64,000 nt of DNA from an uncultured Lachnospiraceae bacterium (GCA_947630805.1 CANRIV010000005.1:1-64000), one strand, 5' to 3'; shown: positions 18,262 through 26,806, counted from the stretch's first letter. The notes: generated from the sequence alone by a model not told the origin. Numbers and translations are program-made.

Positions 18262-19098
18262 TTATACTTCATAGCTCACAAATGCAAATTGCTCGCTGTC
18301 CGGAGCCCATGAATTGACATTAATGGTCCCCTGTCCTCCAAACAGCTTTACAATCGTCTCTATCGCACCGGTTTGAACATCCAGAAGACGTAATTCTACA
18401 TTTTTATTTGGGACATGTTCGTATGGTTTCACATCATTTTTGTGATACGCAAGCATTACTACATGCTTTTTATCCGGTGATACGTGCGGAAACCAGATAT
18501 TCCATTCAGAATCAAATGTTATCTGGGTCTGTTCTGTCCCATCTGCTTTCATACGCCAAACCTGCATTATACCTGTTCTTACAGAATTATACCAGATATA
18601 TTCTCCTGTGCTGTCATATTCCGGTCCATCATTCAGTCCTACGGAATCCGTAAGCCGAATCTCATTTCCACCCGCAACAGAAATCGTATAAATATCAAAT
18701 TCCCCATTTCTCTCAGCACAGTACGCAAGCGTTTTTCCATCCGGAGACCAGCCATGCAGATAGCTTGGAGCCAAAGGGGTAATCAATCTTGGAATCCCTC
18801 CGTTGAATGGCACAATATAAATTCTTGAAAGTCCATCTTCTTTCACATTGTGACTCACTGCAATCTCATTTCCATCCGGAGACAAAACATGGTCATTATT
18901 ACATTGATTTACATAATCAGTAAAAATTTCTGTACTTATGCCGTTATCTAAATCATATCGATATATTTTTCCCTGACTGTTATATATCAAAAAATTTCCG
19001 TCAGCGGACCAATTAGGAGCTTCTATGAGATAATTAAATTCTGATATTATCTTTCGCTCTTTTGTTCGGATATTATATATTTCCAATCTTGATTTCAT
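18262..19098 (-). CDS. TolB-like WD40/PD40 beta-propeller protein
   Basis: 278 residues from ATG 19098, preceded by AAAGGAAAAG; the longer form starting at 19116 reads through this site. The sequence is made of repeated propeller blades with the PD40 motif SPDG, e.g. WSADGNFLIYNS, LSPDGNEIAVSH, WSPDGKTLAYCAER and WAPDSEQFAFVS. There is no signal peptide, so it is cytoplasmic. Similar proteins are annotated as TolB-like or as oligogalacturonate lyase-like propellers, but I see no catalytic signature. It stands between the GGGtGRT-gene terminator and the GTPase leader hairpin. The function is unknown; a binding or scaffold role is the most one can say. Confidence 0.75.
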   Translation of the reverse strand: MKSRLEIYNIRTKERKIISEFNYLIEAPNWSADGNFLIYNSQGKIYRYDLDNGISTEIFTDYVNQCNNDHVLSPDGNEIAVSHNVKEDGLSRIYIVPFNGGIPRLITPLAPSYLHGWSPDGKTLAYCAERNGEFDIYTISVAGGNEIRLTDSVGLNDGPEYDSTGEYIWYNSVRTGIMQVWRMKADGTEQTQITFDSEWNIWFPHVSPDKKHVVMLAYHKNDVKPYEHVPNKNVELRLLDVQTGAIETIVKLFGGQGTINVNSWAPDSEQFAFVSYEV

Positions 19099-19119
19099 TT
19101 TTTCTTTTCCTTTCATAGA

Positions 19120-19145
19120 AAAAGGATGACTGAAGTCATCCTTTT
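19120..19145 (-). terminator. Terminator after the GGGtGRT gene
   Basis: AAAAGGATGACT (19120-19131) pairs with AGTCATCCTTTT (19134-19145). On the minus strand the stem is followed by T residues. It closes the NifU-like/GGGtGRT unit. Confidence 0.85.
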
Positions 19146-19176
19146 CCTGTTTTATAATACAATCTAATTGAATTCT

Positions 19177-20187
19177 TTAGAATTTTCCTGCATCTGCCGC
19201 CTGCTCAACACTGACTGCAACAGCAACAGTCATACCGACCATAGGATTGTTGCCCGCACCAATCAGTCCCATCATTTCTACGTGAGCCGGAACAGAGGAA
19301 GAACCTGCAAACTGTGCATCAGAGTGCATACGACCTAATGTATCTGTCATACCATAAGATGCAGGGCCGGCTGCCATATTATCCGGATGAAGTGTACGTC
19401 CTGTTCCTCCACCGGAAGCTACAGAAAAGTATTTCTTACCCTGTTCAATACATTCTTTTTTGTATGTACCTGCAACCGGATGCTGGAATCTCGTAGGATT
19501 TGTCGAGTTACCTGTGATGGATACACCTACATTCTCCAAGTGCATGATTGCAACACCTTCCTGAACATCATCTGCACCGTAACATTTTACGGAAGCACGA
19601 AGTCCACTGGAGTATGCTTTTTCATATATAACGTTTACTTTTCCTTCTTTGTAATCATATTTTGTCTCTACATAAGTAAATCCGTTAATACGGGAGATAA
19701 TCTGAGCTGCATCTTTTCCGAGACCGTTCAAAATAACTCTCAAAGGTTTTTTCCGCACTTTGTTTGCCTTTTCAGCAATTCCGATTGCACCTTCTGCAGC
19801 CGCAAACGATTCATGACCTGCAAGGAAACAGAAACATTCTGTATCTTCCTCTAACAACATTTTTCCTAAGTTACCATGTCCAAGACCTACTTTTCTGTGG
19901 TCTGCAACGGAGCCCGGAATACAGAAAGATTGAAGTCCTTCCCCGATTGCCGCAGCAGCATCCGCTGCTTTTCTGCATCCTTTTTTAATTGCGATTGCTG
20001 CACCTACTGTATAAGCCCAGCATGCGTTTTCAAAACAAATTGGCTGGATTCCCTTTATCATATCGTAAACATTTAATCCTGCGTCCTTTGTAATTTTTTC
20101 TGCCTCTTCAATCGAAGCAATTCCATAACTATTTAAAACAGAATTAATCTGATTAATTCTTCTTTCATATGATTCAAATAATGCCAT
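19177..20187 (-). CDS. GGGtGRT family protein
   Basis: 336 residues. The eponymous motif is present: SGGGTGRTLHPDNMA (about residues 262-276). Other conserved-looking blocks are GHGNLGKMLLEEDTECFCFLAGHESFAAAEGAIG and GLIGAGNNPMVGMTVAVAVS. No known enzyme function is established to my knowledge. The gene follows an IscU/NifU-like scaffold gene by 12 bases, a pairing I recall from many gut Firmicutes, so a role in Fe-S cluster or persulfide chemistry is plausible (inference). No signal peptide is present. The start ATG follows GGAGGTAACGAC. Confidence 0.85.
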   Translation of the reverse strand: MALFESYERRINQINSVLNSYGIASIEEAEKITKDAGLNVYDMIKGIQPICFENACWAYTVGAAIAIKKGCRKAADAAAAIGEGLQSFCIPGSVADHRKVGLGHGNLGKMLLEEDTECFCFLAGHESFAAAEGAIGIAEKANKVRKKPLRVILNGLGKDAAQIISRINGFTYVETKYDYKEGKVNVIYEKAYSSGLRASVKCYGADDVQEGVAIMHLENVGVSITGNSTNPTRFQHPVAGTYKKECIEQGKKYFSVASGGGTGRTLHPDNMAAGPASYGMTDTLGRMHSDAQFAGSSSVPAHVEMMGLIGAGNNPMVGMTVAVAVSVEQAADAGKF

Positions 20188-20199
20188 TGTCGTTACCTC

Positions 20200-20892
20200 C
20201 TATTCTTTTCTTGGGTCGATAATCTTGACAGCATCATCCACACGGCCGTACTGACCTTTAGATTTTTCCCATGCTGTAGTTGGATCATCACCTTTTTTAA
20301 TGAAGTCTGTCATCTTTCCAAGATTTACAAACTGGTAACCAATTACTTCATTATCCGCATCCAGTGCAACACCTGTTACGTAACCTTCTGCCATCTCAAG
20401 ATAACGAACACCTTTTGCTTTTGTAGCGTACATTGTGCCTACCTGTGAACGAAGTCCTTTTCCTAAGTCTTCAAGGCCGGCACCAATTACAAGACCATCA
20501 TCTGAAAAAGCACTCTGCGTTCTACCATAAACAATCTGTAAAAACAGCTCTCTCATCGCTGTGTTGATTGCATCACAAACCAAATCTGTATTCAATGCCT
20601 CCAGAATTGTTTTTCCCTGAAGTACCTCTGCTGCCATCGCTGCAGAATGTGTCATACCGGAACAACCGATTGTTTCTACAAGGGCCTCTTCAATAATACC
20701 TTCTTTTACATTTAATGTAAGCTTACATGCTCCCTGCTGTGGTGCACACCAGCCAACACCATGTGTAAAGCCTGAGATATCTTCAATTTTTTTGGAATGA
20801 ACCCATTTTCCCTCTTCTGGAATCGGAGCAGGCTCATGCTTTGCGCCCTTGGCAACAGGACACATCATTTCAACTTCTTTTGAATAAATCAT
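20200..20892 (-). CDS. NifU/IscU-like iron-sulfur scaffold protein
   Basis: 230 residues, longer than IscU (about 130). The scaffold core (about 48-130) holds cysteines in GVGWCAPQQGACKL, ETIGCSGMTHSAA and DLVCDAIN. These are spaced like the cluster ligands of U-type scaffolds, with an extra Cys in QGAC. The C-terminal half (about 130-230) has no assignment I can make. A normal SufU/IscU role is possible, but the constant partner is the GGGtGRT gene 12 bases downstream and not a cysteine desulfurase. The start at 20892 has AAGGAG about 11 bases upstream, somewhat far; an internal ATG at residue 9 lacks a better site. Confidence 0.8.
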   Translation of the reverse strand: MIYSKEVEMMCPVAKGAKHEPAPIPEEGKWVHSKKIEDISGFTHGVGWCAPQQGACKLTLNVKEGIIEEALVETIGCSGMTHSAAMAAEVLQGKTILEALNTDLVCDAINTAMRELFLQIVYGRTQSAFSDDGLVIGAGLEDLGKGLRSQVGTMYATKAKGVRYLEMAEGYVTGVALDADNEVIGYQFVNLGKMTDFIKKGDDPTTAWEKSKGQYGRVDDAVKIIDPRKE

Positions 20893-21081
20893 TTGAATAA
20901 ATACTCCTTTCGAAATATGTAATAAACTGTAAGCTCACATACGCTCACACCTCAAAATATTTTCTCACAAATTGTCAAAATAGTCTATAGTTTTAATAAT
21001 ATTTTTACAAAATTAACCATCTTCCAAAAGAACAAATCTGTTATCAAAATTCGTTTATGTTCTATATCTTTTAAAGATTAC

Positions 21082-21099
21082 TACCTATTTTGTTAGGTA
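21082..21099. promoter_or_regulatory. Palindromic operator candidate TACCTA-N6-TAGGTA
   Basis: A perfect 6-bp inverted repeat with a 6-base spacer lies 49 bases upstream of a small Xre-type repressor gene, in the divergent region shared with the NifU-like/GGGtGRT genes. The size fits an HTH dimer site. Confidence 0.45.
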
Positions 21100-21147
21100 T
21101 GGTCAAGCATTTCAATATAAAATATCCTTTTATTTAGGAGGACAGCA

Positions 21148-21366
21148 ATGGATTATTCATTTGAAATTACATATGAGCCTTTATGGAAAACGATGAAGAA
21201 AAAAGGTATTTCAACTTACCAGTTAATCAACAAATATGACTTCAACAAAGGTACGCTGTATCGCTTAAAACAAGGTAACAATGTCAATATTTCCACGCTT
21301 GCATATCTCTGTAAAATTTTAGACTGCTCTATTGAAGACGTTGTAAAAATCAATTATACAGGATAG
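21148..21366 (+). CDS. Small Xre/Cro-type HTH regulator
   Basis: 72 residues, almost entirely one Cro/C1-type helix-turn-helix: LWKTMKKKGISTYQLINKYDFNKGTLYRLKQG, then VNISTLAYLCKILDCSIEDVVKI. No sensor domain is present. ATG 21148 follows AGGAGGACAGCA. It is divergent from the NifU-like/GGGtGRT genes and has a palindrome 49 bases upstream, so it may control itself and that pair (inference). A shared bidirectional terminator separates it from asd. Confidence 0.85.
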   Translation: MDYSFEITYEPLWKTMKKKGISTYQLINKYDFNKGTLYRLKQGNNVNISTLAYLCKILDCSIEDVVKINYTG

Positions 21367-21393
21367 ATAAGTTGTTATTATTTCAATAAAAAA

Positions 21394-21424
21394 TCCCGGC
21401 AGACCATAAATTCGGTTGCCGGGA
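21394..21424. terminator. Bidirectional terminator between the HTH gene and asd
   Basis: TCCCGGCA (21394-21401) pairs with TGCCGGGA (21417-21424). T-runs flank it on both strands (TTTTTTATA on plus, TTTTTTATTG on minus). Confidence 0.85.
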
Positions 21425-21441
21425 ATTTTTTATATATTTGA

Positions 21442-22539
21442 TTATTTTGCTGTGATGTAATTCTTTGCTACCAGTAATTCTGCAGAAAGAACTGCTCCGC
21501 CAGCGGCTCCCCGCAGAGTATTATGAGATAATCCTACAAACTTATAGTCATATAAGCTATCCTCTCTCAGCCGGCCGACAGATATTCCCATACCATTCTC
21601 AAAATTTACATCCAGGGAAACCTGTGGTCTGTTGTCTTCTTCCAGATATTGAATAAACTGCTTTGGTGCGCTTGGGAGTTCCAAATCCTGTGGCTCGCCA
21701 CGGAAATTTACCATCGCTTCAATCAGTTGTTCTTTGGTTGGTTTTTTCTTGAACTTGACAAATACAGCCGCAGTATGACCATCTAATACCGGAACTCTGA
21801 TACACTGAGTTGTAATGACCGGTGTAGCAGCTTTCACAATCTCTCCGTTTTCAACCTTGCCCCAAAGCCGTAAAGGCTCCTGTTCGGATTTTTCTTCCTC
21901 ACCACCAATAAACGGAATAATATTTCCTTGCATTTCCGGCCAGTCTTTAAATGTTTTTCCAGCTCCTGATATCGCTTGGTAAGTAGTGGCAACCACTTCT
22001 ATCGGCTCAAACTTTTTCCATGCAGTCAAAACTGGCGCATAGCTCTGAATTGAACAATTTGGCTTCACTGCCACAAAACCTTTTTCTGTGCCAAGTCTTT
22101 TTTTCTGTGCCTCAATCACTTCATAATGCTCCGGATTAATTTCCGGTACTACCATAGGAACATCCGGGGTCCATCGGTGTGCACTGTTGTTTGAGACAAC
22201 AGGGGTTTCTGCCTTTGCATAATCTTCTTCAATTTTTTTAATCTCTTCTTTTGTCATATCGACCGCACTGAAAACAAAGTCTACCGTAGCGGCAACTGCT
22301 TCTACTTCATTTACATTATGTACGATCATATTTTTCACTCTTTCGGGCATAGGAACAGACATTTTCCATCTGTCGCCCACAGCTTCTTCATAAGTCTTTC
22401 CTGCGGAACGTGGACTTGCTGCCAGTGTAACTACTTCAAACCATGGATGGTTTTCCAGTAAAATAATAAATCTCTGTCCCACCATGCCGGTTGCTCCAAG
22501 TACACCGACTTTTAATTTTTTATCTAATTTTATCATCAT
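21442..22539 (-). CDS. asd: Aspartate-semialdehyde dehydrogenase
   Basis: 365 residues. The NADP-binding start is VGVLGATGMVGQRF, the active-site cysteine is in KPNCSIQ, and ISGAGKTFKDWPEM follows. The insert pattern and length match the archaeal/fungal-type Asd found in Clostridia. It reduces aspartyl phosphate to the semialdehyde, feeding lysine, diaminopimelate, threonine and methionine; dipicolinate for the spores also draws on this pathway. The start is one of two adjacent ATGs after GAGAGGGCAG. It stands alone apart from the upstream envelope genes. Confidence 0.93.
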   Translation of the reverse strand: MMIKLDKKLKVGVLGATGMVGQRFIILLENHPWFEVVTLAASPRSAGKTYEEAVGDRWKMSVPMPERVKNMIVHNVNEVEAVAATVDFVFSAVDMTKEEIKKIEEDYAKAETPVVSNNSAHRWTPDVPMVVPEINPEHYEVIEAQKKRLGTEKGFVAVKPNCSIQSYAPVLTAWKKFEPIEVVATTYQAISGAGKTFKDWPEMQGNIIPFIGGEEEKSEQEPLRLWGKVENGEIVKAATPVITTQCIRVPVLDGHTAAVFVKFKKKPTKEQLIEAMVNFRGEPQDLELPSAPKQFIQYLEEDNRPQVSLDVNFENGMGISVGRLREDSLYDYKFVGLSHNTLRGAAGGAVLSAELLVAKNYITAK

Positions 22540-22604
22540 TCTGCCCTCTCATATTATTAAATATATTTCAATGTCTCTCAAAATAACGGATTATCCCGCA
22601 ATTT

Positions 22605-23171
22605 TTAATAAAAATCCGTCCAGCCTAGGTCATTGTTCGGATTGTTTTCATCTTCATAATTGGAATTATTGTTACCGCTCCCCTGACCGTTCTTTTTTGT
22701 TGTATTCTCTGTCGATGGTTTTTTTGTAGCCTGCTGGTTATCAGAGTTATTGTTATTCTGGTTTTCATTTTTGGAATCCGCACCGGTCGCATTCTGTCCG
22801 GCTGACGTATTCTGCGTTTTTTTGGTCGTTTTCTCAGAATTTTTTCCTTTATTATTAGAGCCTTTATTTTCTTCTGCGGCATCTGTAAAAATATCATATG
22901 CGTAATTGTCACCATTTCCCACAACAGCGGCTCCATTCGAACTGTGTTTTCCGGATTCTGATACATTATTATTCTGCTCTATAGAATTGCCGTTCTCATC
23001 CAGGGCCCCAGTTCCCGTTTCTGTCTCATTTACAGAAACAGTCGTCGTTTCTTTCTCAGAATAGGATGATTTTTTCTCCCCCAGAACATTGATAAGAATA
23101 ATACTGATAACAACCGCTATCAGCACAACAATAGCTGCAACAATAAAAAGAATTTTCTTTTTTTGACTCAT
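22605..23171 (-). CDS. Membrane-anchored Asn/Thr/Lys-rich protein of unknown function
   Basis: 188 residues. One N-terminal transmembrane segment (about 7-29, KKILFIVAAIVVLIAVVI) is followed by a low-complexity extracellular tail rich in N, T, K, S and G with no fold I can name. It ends in a short acidic/aromatic motif (NNDLGWTDFY). The ATG overlaps the stop of the upstream gene by 4 bases (ATGA), so the two are coupled. A TACAGGAGGTAG ribosome site is clear. It probably works with that membrane protein at the cell surface. Confidence 0.7.
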   Translation of the reverse strand: MSQKKKILFIVAAIVVLIAVVISIILINVLGEKKSSYSEKETTTVSVNETETGTGALDENGNSIEQNNNVSESGKHSSNGAAVVGNGDNYAYDIFTDAAEENKGSNNKGKNSEKTTKKTQNTSAGQNATGADSKNENQNNNNSDNQQATKKPSTENTTKKNGQGSGNNNSNYEDENNPNNDLGWTDFY

Positions 23172-23776
23172 AATACTACCTCCTGTACAGAAAGAATATT
23201 TTTATCGAAATTGTAAGAAACTGACTCTCCTATTGTCACACTCTCATCGTCTGCAGCTTCTTCTGTGGTCTGCTCTGTGCTTTCTTTATTATTTGTTCTC
23301 TCCTCCCGCAAAAATTCCACATTTTCTGCGGACTGTTTCCATGTATCTGACATGCAGTAAATATTCAGATTTACCATCATGTAGCAGAACATGATAACAA
23401 GAATAAGCCCCATGATTGTGGAGCCTGTCTCGCGTTTCTTAAAAAAAGGAAGAGAATCGCGGTATTTAAAATCCGATAAGAAAATCAGCGGGCTGAAAAA
23501 CATAATAATCAGAAAAATATATTTTATGACTGTCAGCACAATATCTACCGGCTCAAAATCATAGTATTTAATTTCACCGTATATTCCGCTGCCTACAAAA
23601 AAAATCATAAAAGCATAATATAGAATCGCCGGTATCATTTTATAAGGTGCACCGGTCCGGAAACCAAAAATCTTGATAGGGTTGTCTGCAGCAGAGTTCT
23701 TTTTTATTTCTCTTCTGCGGTCATGTTCTGCAGAGATATTCTGATTTTTCACAGGCTTAAAAGGCTTGTATGCCAT
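23168..23776 (-). CDS. Multi-pass membrane protein of unknown function
   Basis: 202 residues. A basic cytoplasmic N-terminus (about 1-44) is followed by three hydrophobic segments (about 45-62, 78-100 and 118-140), then an acidic Glu/Thr-rich tail (about 160-185). I recognise no domain. The gene overlaps the following Asn-rich membrane protein by 4 bases. It starts 28 bases downstream of the tRNA-Thr 3' end on the same strand, so read-through from the tRNA promoter is possible. Confidence 0.7.
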   Translation of the reverse strand: MAYKPFKPVKNQNISAEHDRRREIKKNSAADNPIKIFGFRTGAPYKMIPAILYYAFMIFFVGSGIYGEIKYYDFEPVDIVLTVIKYIFLIIMFFSPLIFLSDFKYRDSLPFFKKRETGSTIMGLILVIMFCYMMVNLNIYCMSDTWKQSAENVEFLREERTNNKESTEQTTEEAADDESVTIGESVSYNFDKNILSVQEVVL

Positions 23777-23803
23777 TTTATCTACCTTCTTTCAAAAAAT
23801 AAA

Positions 23804-23876
<73 letters not shown>

Positions 23877-23893
23877 ATAAATACGTACACTCT

Positions 23894-23922
23894 AATTTAC
23901 TATATGATATGCAAAAAGTCAA
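23894..23922 (-). promoter_or_regulatory. Promoter of tRNA-Thr
   Basis: On the minus strand TTGACT (23922-23917), 17 bases, TAAATT (23899-23894). The expected start lies about 10 bases before the tRNA. Confidence 0.55.
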
Positions 23923-24004
23923 TGTAAACAACAATAAAAAATTTCTTTCTTTCGAATAAAAATTTTTCTTTGAAGGAAAAATTTTCCATGGATAAATCCG
24001 CTTG

Positions 24005-24033
24005 TTGATTGTTCTCCACCACTCTGCTATAAT
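24005..24033 (+). promoter_or_regulatory. Sigma-A promoter abutting the start codon at 24041
   Basis: TTGATT (24005-24010), a 17-base spacer and a perfect TATAAT (24028-24033). The transcript should begin near 24040, which leaves essentially no 5' leader before ATG 24041. Confidence 0.65.
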
Positions 24034-24040
24034 TTAATTT

Positions 24041-24535
24041 ATGATTCATTTTAAAATAACAGATACAAAAAATTTTATGCAAAAATTACTGCTCAGTGAC
24101 GCCTTTGACCACTTTCTCCTCTGTGAAGGAGAAATCTGTACGTTTAGCACATTCTCGCTGAACGGACAGGTAAACAAAAAGTTTTTTGAAGAAGAGGCAG
24201 AATCTCTGTCTGAAAATTTTATTCTTTGGGCCAATGTAAAACATATTTGCTATGAAATCATTCGGGGGAAAAGAATTCCCACAAAAATAAAACTGGTACT
24301 GGCATTACCCAAAAAGAACTATGAAAAAATTATATCAGACAGCGGTATTGCTCTCTCACCGGAAATCATTGGCGGATTATATCTCCATATTTTATATGAA
24401 GACAATACTGTCAATATCATTACCGGGACTACACTAAACAGTTTTATCATGGATAAATCTCTGGATAACTATTGGGATAAACTGTTATTATCTTTTTTTC
24501 AAAAAAATTTTATTGTGGAAAACGATATTACCTGA
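24041..24535 (+). CDS. Conserved small protein of unknown function, probably leaderless mRNA
   Basis: 164 residues, soluble, alpha/beta composition, no signal peptide and no motif I can name. It begins MIHFKITDTKNFMQKLL. I believe similar proteins occur across Lachnospiraceae as a domain of unknown function, but I cannot check this. The ATG lies about one base from the predicted transcription start and has no Shine-Dalgarno site, which is unlike almost every other gene here. The next in-frame ATG (residue 13) also lacks one. It is followed by the CIRCE-htpG unit. Confidence 0.7.
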   Translation: MIHFKITDTKNFMQKLLLSDAFDHFLLCEGEICTFSTFSLNGQVNKKFFEEEAESLSENFILWANVKHICYEIIRGKRIPTKIKLVLALPKKNYEKIISDSGIALSPEIIGGLYLHILYEDNTVNIITGTTLNSFIMDKSLDNYWDKLLLSFFQKNFIVENDIT

Positions 24536-24572
24536 CATCTTTTTTACAAAAATATGAACAAATAGTAAATTT

Positions 24573-24599
24573 TTAGCACTCCTTTCTTTGGAGTGCTAA
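24573..24599 (+). promoter_or_regulatory. CIRCE operator (HrcA binding site)
   Basis: TTAGCACTC-N9-GAGTGCTAA is an exact match to the consensus inverted repeat. It sits 7 bases upstream of the htpG -35 box. HrcA bound here would repress until heat or protein-folding stress. Confidence 0.93.
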
Positions 24600-24606
24600 T
24601 TTTTGG

Positions 24607-24634
24607 TTGACATTTGTATCGGATGCGTTAAAAT
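24607..24634 (+). promoter_or_regulatory. Sigma-A promoter of htpG
   Basis: Perfect TTGACA (24607-24612), 16 bases, TAAAAT (24629-24634), directly after the CIRCE element. The leader is about 80 bases to the ATG. Confidence 0.8.
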
Positions 24635-24719
24635 TGATGTGTCAGTCAGAATTTACCAGTTTCTGCAAGACTTTATTGAAAATTTTTTATTTTATATAAA
24701 AGCAAAGGAGTGATTTATT

Positions 24720-26714
24720 ATGGCAAAAAAACAAGGAAATTTATCCATTAACAGTGAAAATATTTTTCCGATTATAAAAAAATGGTTATATTCCGACCAT
24801 GATATCTTTTTTCGTGAATTGGTATCTAACGGATGCGATGCAATTACCAAATTAAAAAAACTGGAAATGATGGGAGAGGCATCTCTGAAAGATGATGAAA
24901 CGTTTAAAATTCAGGTTTTCGCTGACGCGAAAGCAAAAACGCTTACCTTTATCGACAATGGACTGGGTATGACGGCTGATGAGGTAGAGGAATATATCAA
25001 TCAGATTGCCTTTTCCGGTGCAGAGGCTTTTTTAGAGCAATATAAGGACAAGACATCGGAAGATCAGATTATCGGTCATTTCGGTCTTGGTTTTTACTCA
25101 GCTTTCATGGTGGCAGACCGGGTAACGATTGAAACACTCTCATACAAAGAAGGTGCCAAAGCTGTTCTCTGGGACTGTCAGGACGGTACGGAATTTACCA
25201 TGTCCGACTGTGATAAATCCGAACGGGGCACCAAAATTACACTTTACTTAAATGAAGACAGTGTTGAATTTGCCAATCTGTACCGGGCACAGGAAGTACT
25301 GAATAAATACTGCTCTTTCATGCCGGTCGAAATTTTCTTGAGCGACCCAAATGCAGAGCCGGAATATGAAACCATTCAGGAGGAAGAAGTAACTGAGAAA
25401 GATACTGTCATAGAACATATTGTAGAGCCTGCCAAGACAGAAGAAAAAGAAAATGAGGATGGTAGCAAGGAAACGGTTGAAATTTCACCGGAAACAAAAA
25501 AAGCTAAAATTTTAAAACGTCCTAAGAGCATTAGCGACACAGTTCCCCTGTGGACAAAACATCCAAATGAATGTACCGAAGAGGAATATAAAGATTTCTA
25601 TCACAAGGTTTTCATGGATTATAAAGAGCCTTTATTCTGGATTCATCTGAATATGGACTATCCGTTCAATTTAAAAGGGATTCTTTATTTTCCTAAAATC
25701 AACATGGAATATGAATCCATTGAAGGAACAATTAAACTGTATAATAATCAGGTATTTATCGCCGATAACATTAAAGAAGTAATCCCTGAATTTCTGATGC
25801 TCTTAAAAGGTGTAATCGACTGTCCGGATTTACCGCTGAATGTTTCCCGTTCTGCTCTTCAGAACGACGGATTTGTCAAGAAGATTTCCGACTACATTAC
25901 GAAAAAGGTGGCAGATAAACTTTCCGGTATGTGCAAGACAGATAAAGAGAATTATGAAAAATATTGGGATGACATTAGTCCATTTATAAAATTTGGCTGT
26001 CTGAAAGATGAAAAATTCTGCGAGAAAATGTCCGATTATATTTTATTTAAAAATCTGGATAATAAATTCCTCACACTGAAAGAATGTCTGGAAGAAAATA
26101 AGGAACATCATGAGAACACTATTTTTTATACCAACGACCCTGTGCAGCAGAGCCAGTATATCAATATGTTCAAGTCTCAAAACATTGACGCCGTCATTTT
26201 GAAAGACAATATCGACCAGCCATTTATCACACAGCTGGAAGCTAAGAATGAGGGATTGAAGTTTAAACGGATTGATGATGACTTAAATAATTCCTTTACC
26301 GAAGAACTCAGCGAAGAGGAATCCAAAGAAATCACGGAAAAACTGAGTGAAACCTTCAAAAAAGCACTGCACAGAGATTCCATAGACATTAAAGTACAAA
26401 AACTGAAAGACAAAAAGGTTTCTTCCATGATTACAATCTCAGAGGAAAACCGTCGTATGCAGGATATGATGAAAATGTATGGCATGGCAGGAATGGACCC
26501 TGCAATGTTTGGCAGTGCCGGAGAAACGCTTACATTAAATGCAAACAATAATCTTGTACAATACATTCTGGCGCATCCGGAAGGAGAAAATACAGAACTC
26601 ATCTGTAAGCAATTATATGATTTGGCATTGATCAGTCATACTCCGTTAAATCCGGACTCTATGACGGCATTTATTGAAAGAAGCAATCAGATTCTGGAAA
26701 TATTGACCAAATAA
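24720..26714 (+). CDS. htpG: Hsp90-family chaperone HtpG
   Basis: 664 residues. The GHKL ATPase N-terminal domain shows FFRELVSNGCDAITK, DNGLGMTADE, and the lid GHFGLGFYSAFMVAD. The middle domain has the catalytic-arginine region NVSRSALQND. The C-terminal dimerisation domain ends near 664. An acidic insert (about 220-260) links N and middle domains, as in clostridial members. It is an ATP-driven cytosolic chaperone. ATG 24720 follows AAAGGAGTG. CIRCE places it under HrcA, unlike Bacillus subtilis htpG. Confidence 0.95.
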   Translation: MAKKQGNLSINSENIFPIIKKWLYSDHDIFFRELVSNGCDAITKLKKLEMMGEASLKDDETFKIQVFADAKAKTLTFIDNGLGMTADEVEEYINQIAFSGAEAFLEQYKDKTSEDQIIGHFGLGFYSAFMVADRVTIETLSYKEGAKAVLWDCQDGTEFTMSDCDKSERGTKITLYLNEDSVEFANLYRAQEVLNKYCSFMPVEIFLSDPNAEPEYETIQEEEVTEKDTVIEHIVEPAKTEEKENEDGSKETVEISPETKKAKILKRPKSISDTVPLWTKHPNECTEEEYKDFYHKVFMDYKEPLFWIHLNMDYPFNLKGILYFPKINMEYESIEGTIKLYNNQVFIADNIKEVIPEFLMLLKGVIDCPDLPLNVSRSALQNDGFVKKISDYITKKVADKLSGMCKTDKENYEKYWDDISPFIKFGCLKDEKFCEKMSDYILFKNLDNKFLTLKECLEENKEHHENTIFYTNDPVQQSQYINMFKSQNIDAVILKDNIDQPFITQLEAKNEGLKFKRIDDDLNNSFTEELSEEESKEITEKLSETFKKALHRDSIDIKVQKLKDKKVSSMITISEENRRMQDMMKMYGMAGMDPAMFGSAGETLTLNANNNLVQYILAHPEGENTELICKQLYDLALISHTPLNPDSMTAFIERSNQILEILTK

Positions 26715-26723
26715 AAAATTTCA

Positions 26724-26777
26724 ATGCTCCCCGGAAAACAGATTTCAGGTGTTTCCTATCTGTTTTTCGGAGAGCAT
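26724..26777. terminator. Long hairpin terminator between htpG and dus
   Basis: A stem of about 20 bp pairs 26724-26743 with 26758-26777 (one mismatch, one G-U). The following T-run is weak on plus (ATTTTAATTTA) and moderate on minus. It serves the two convergent genes. Confidence 0.7.
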
Positions 26778-26806
26778 ATTTTAATTTATCTATTATCTTA
26801 TTTTTT

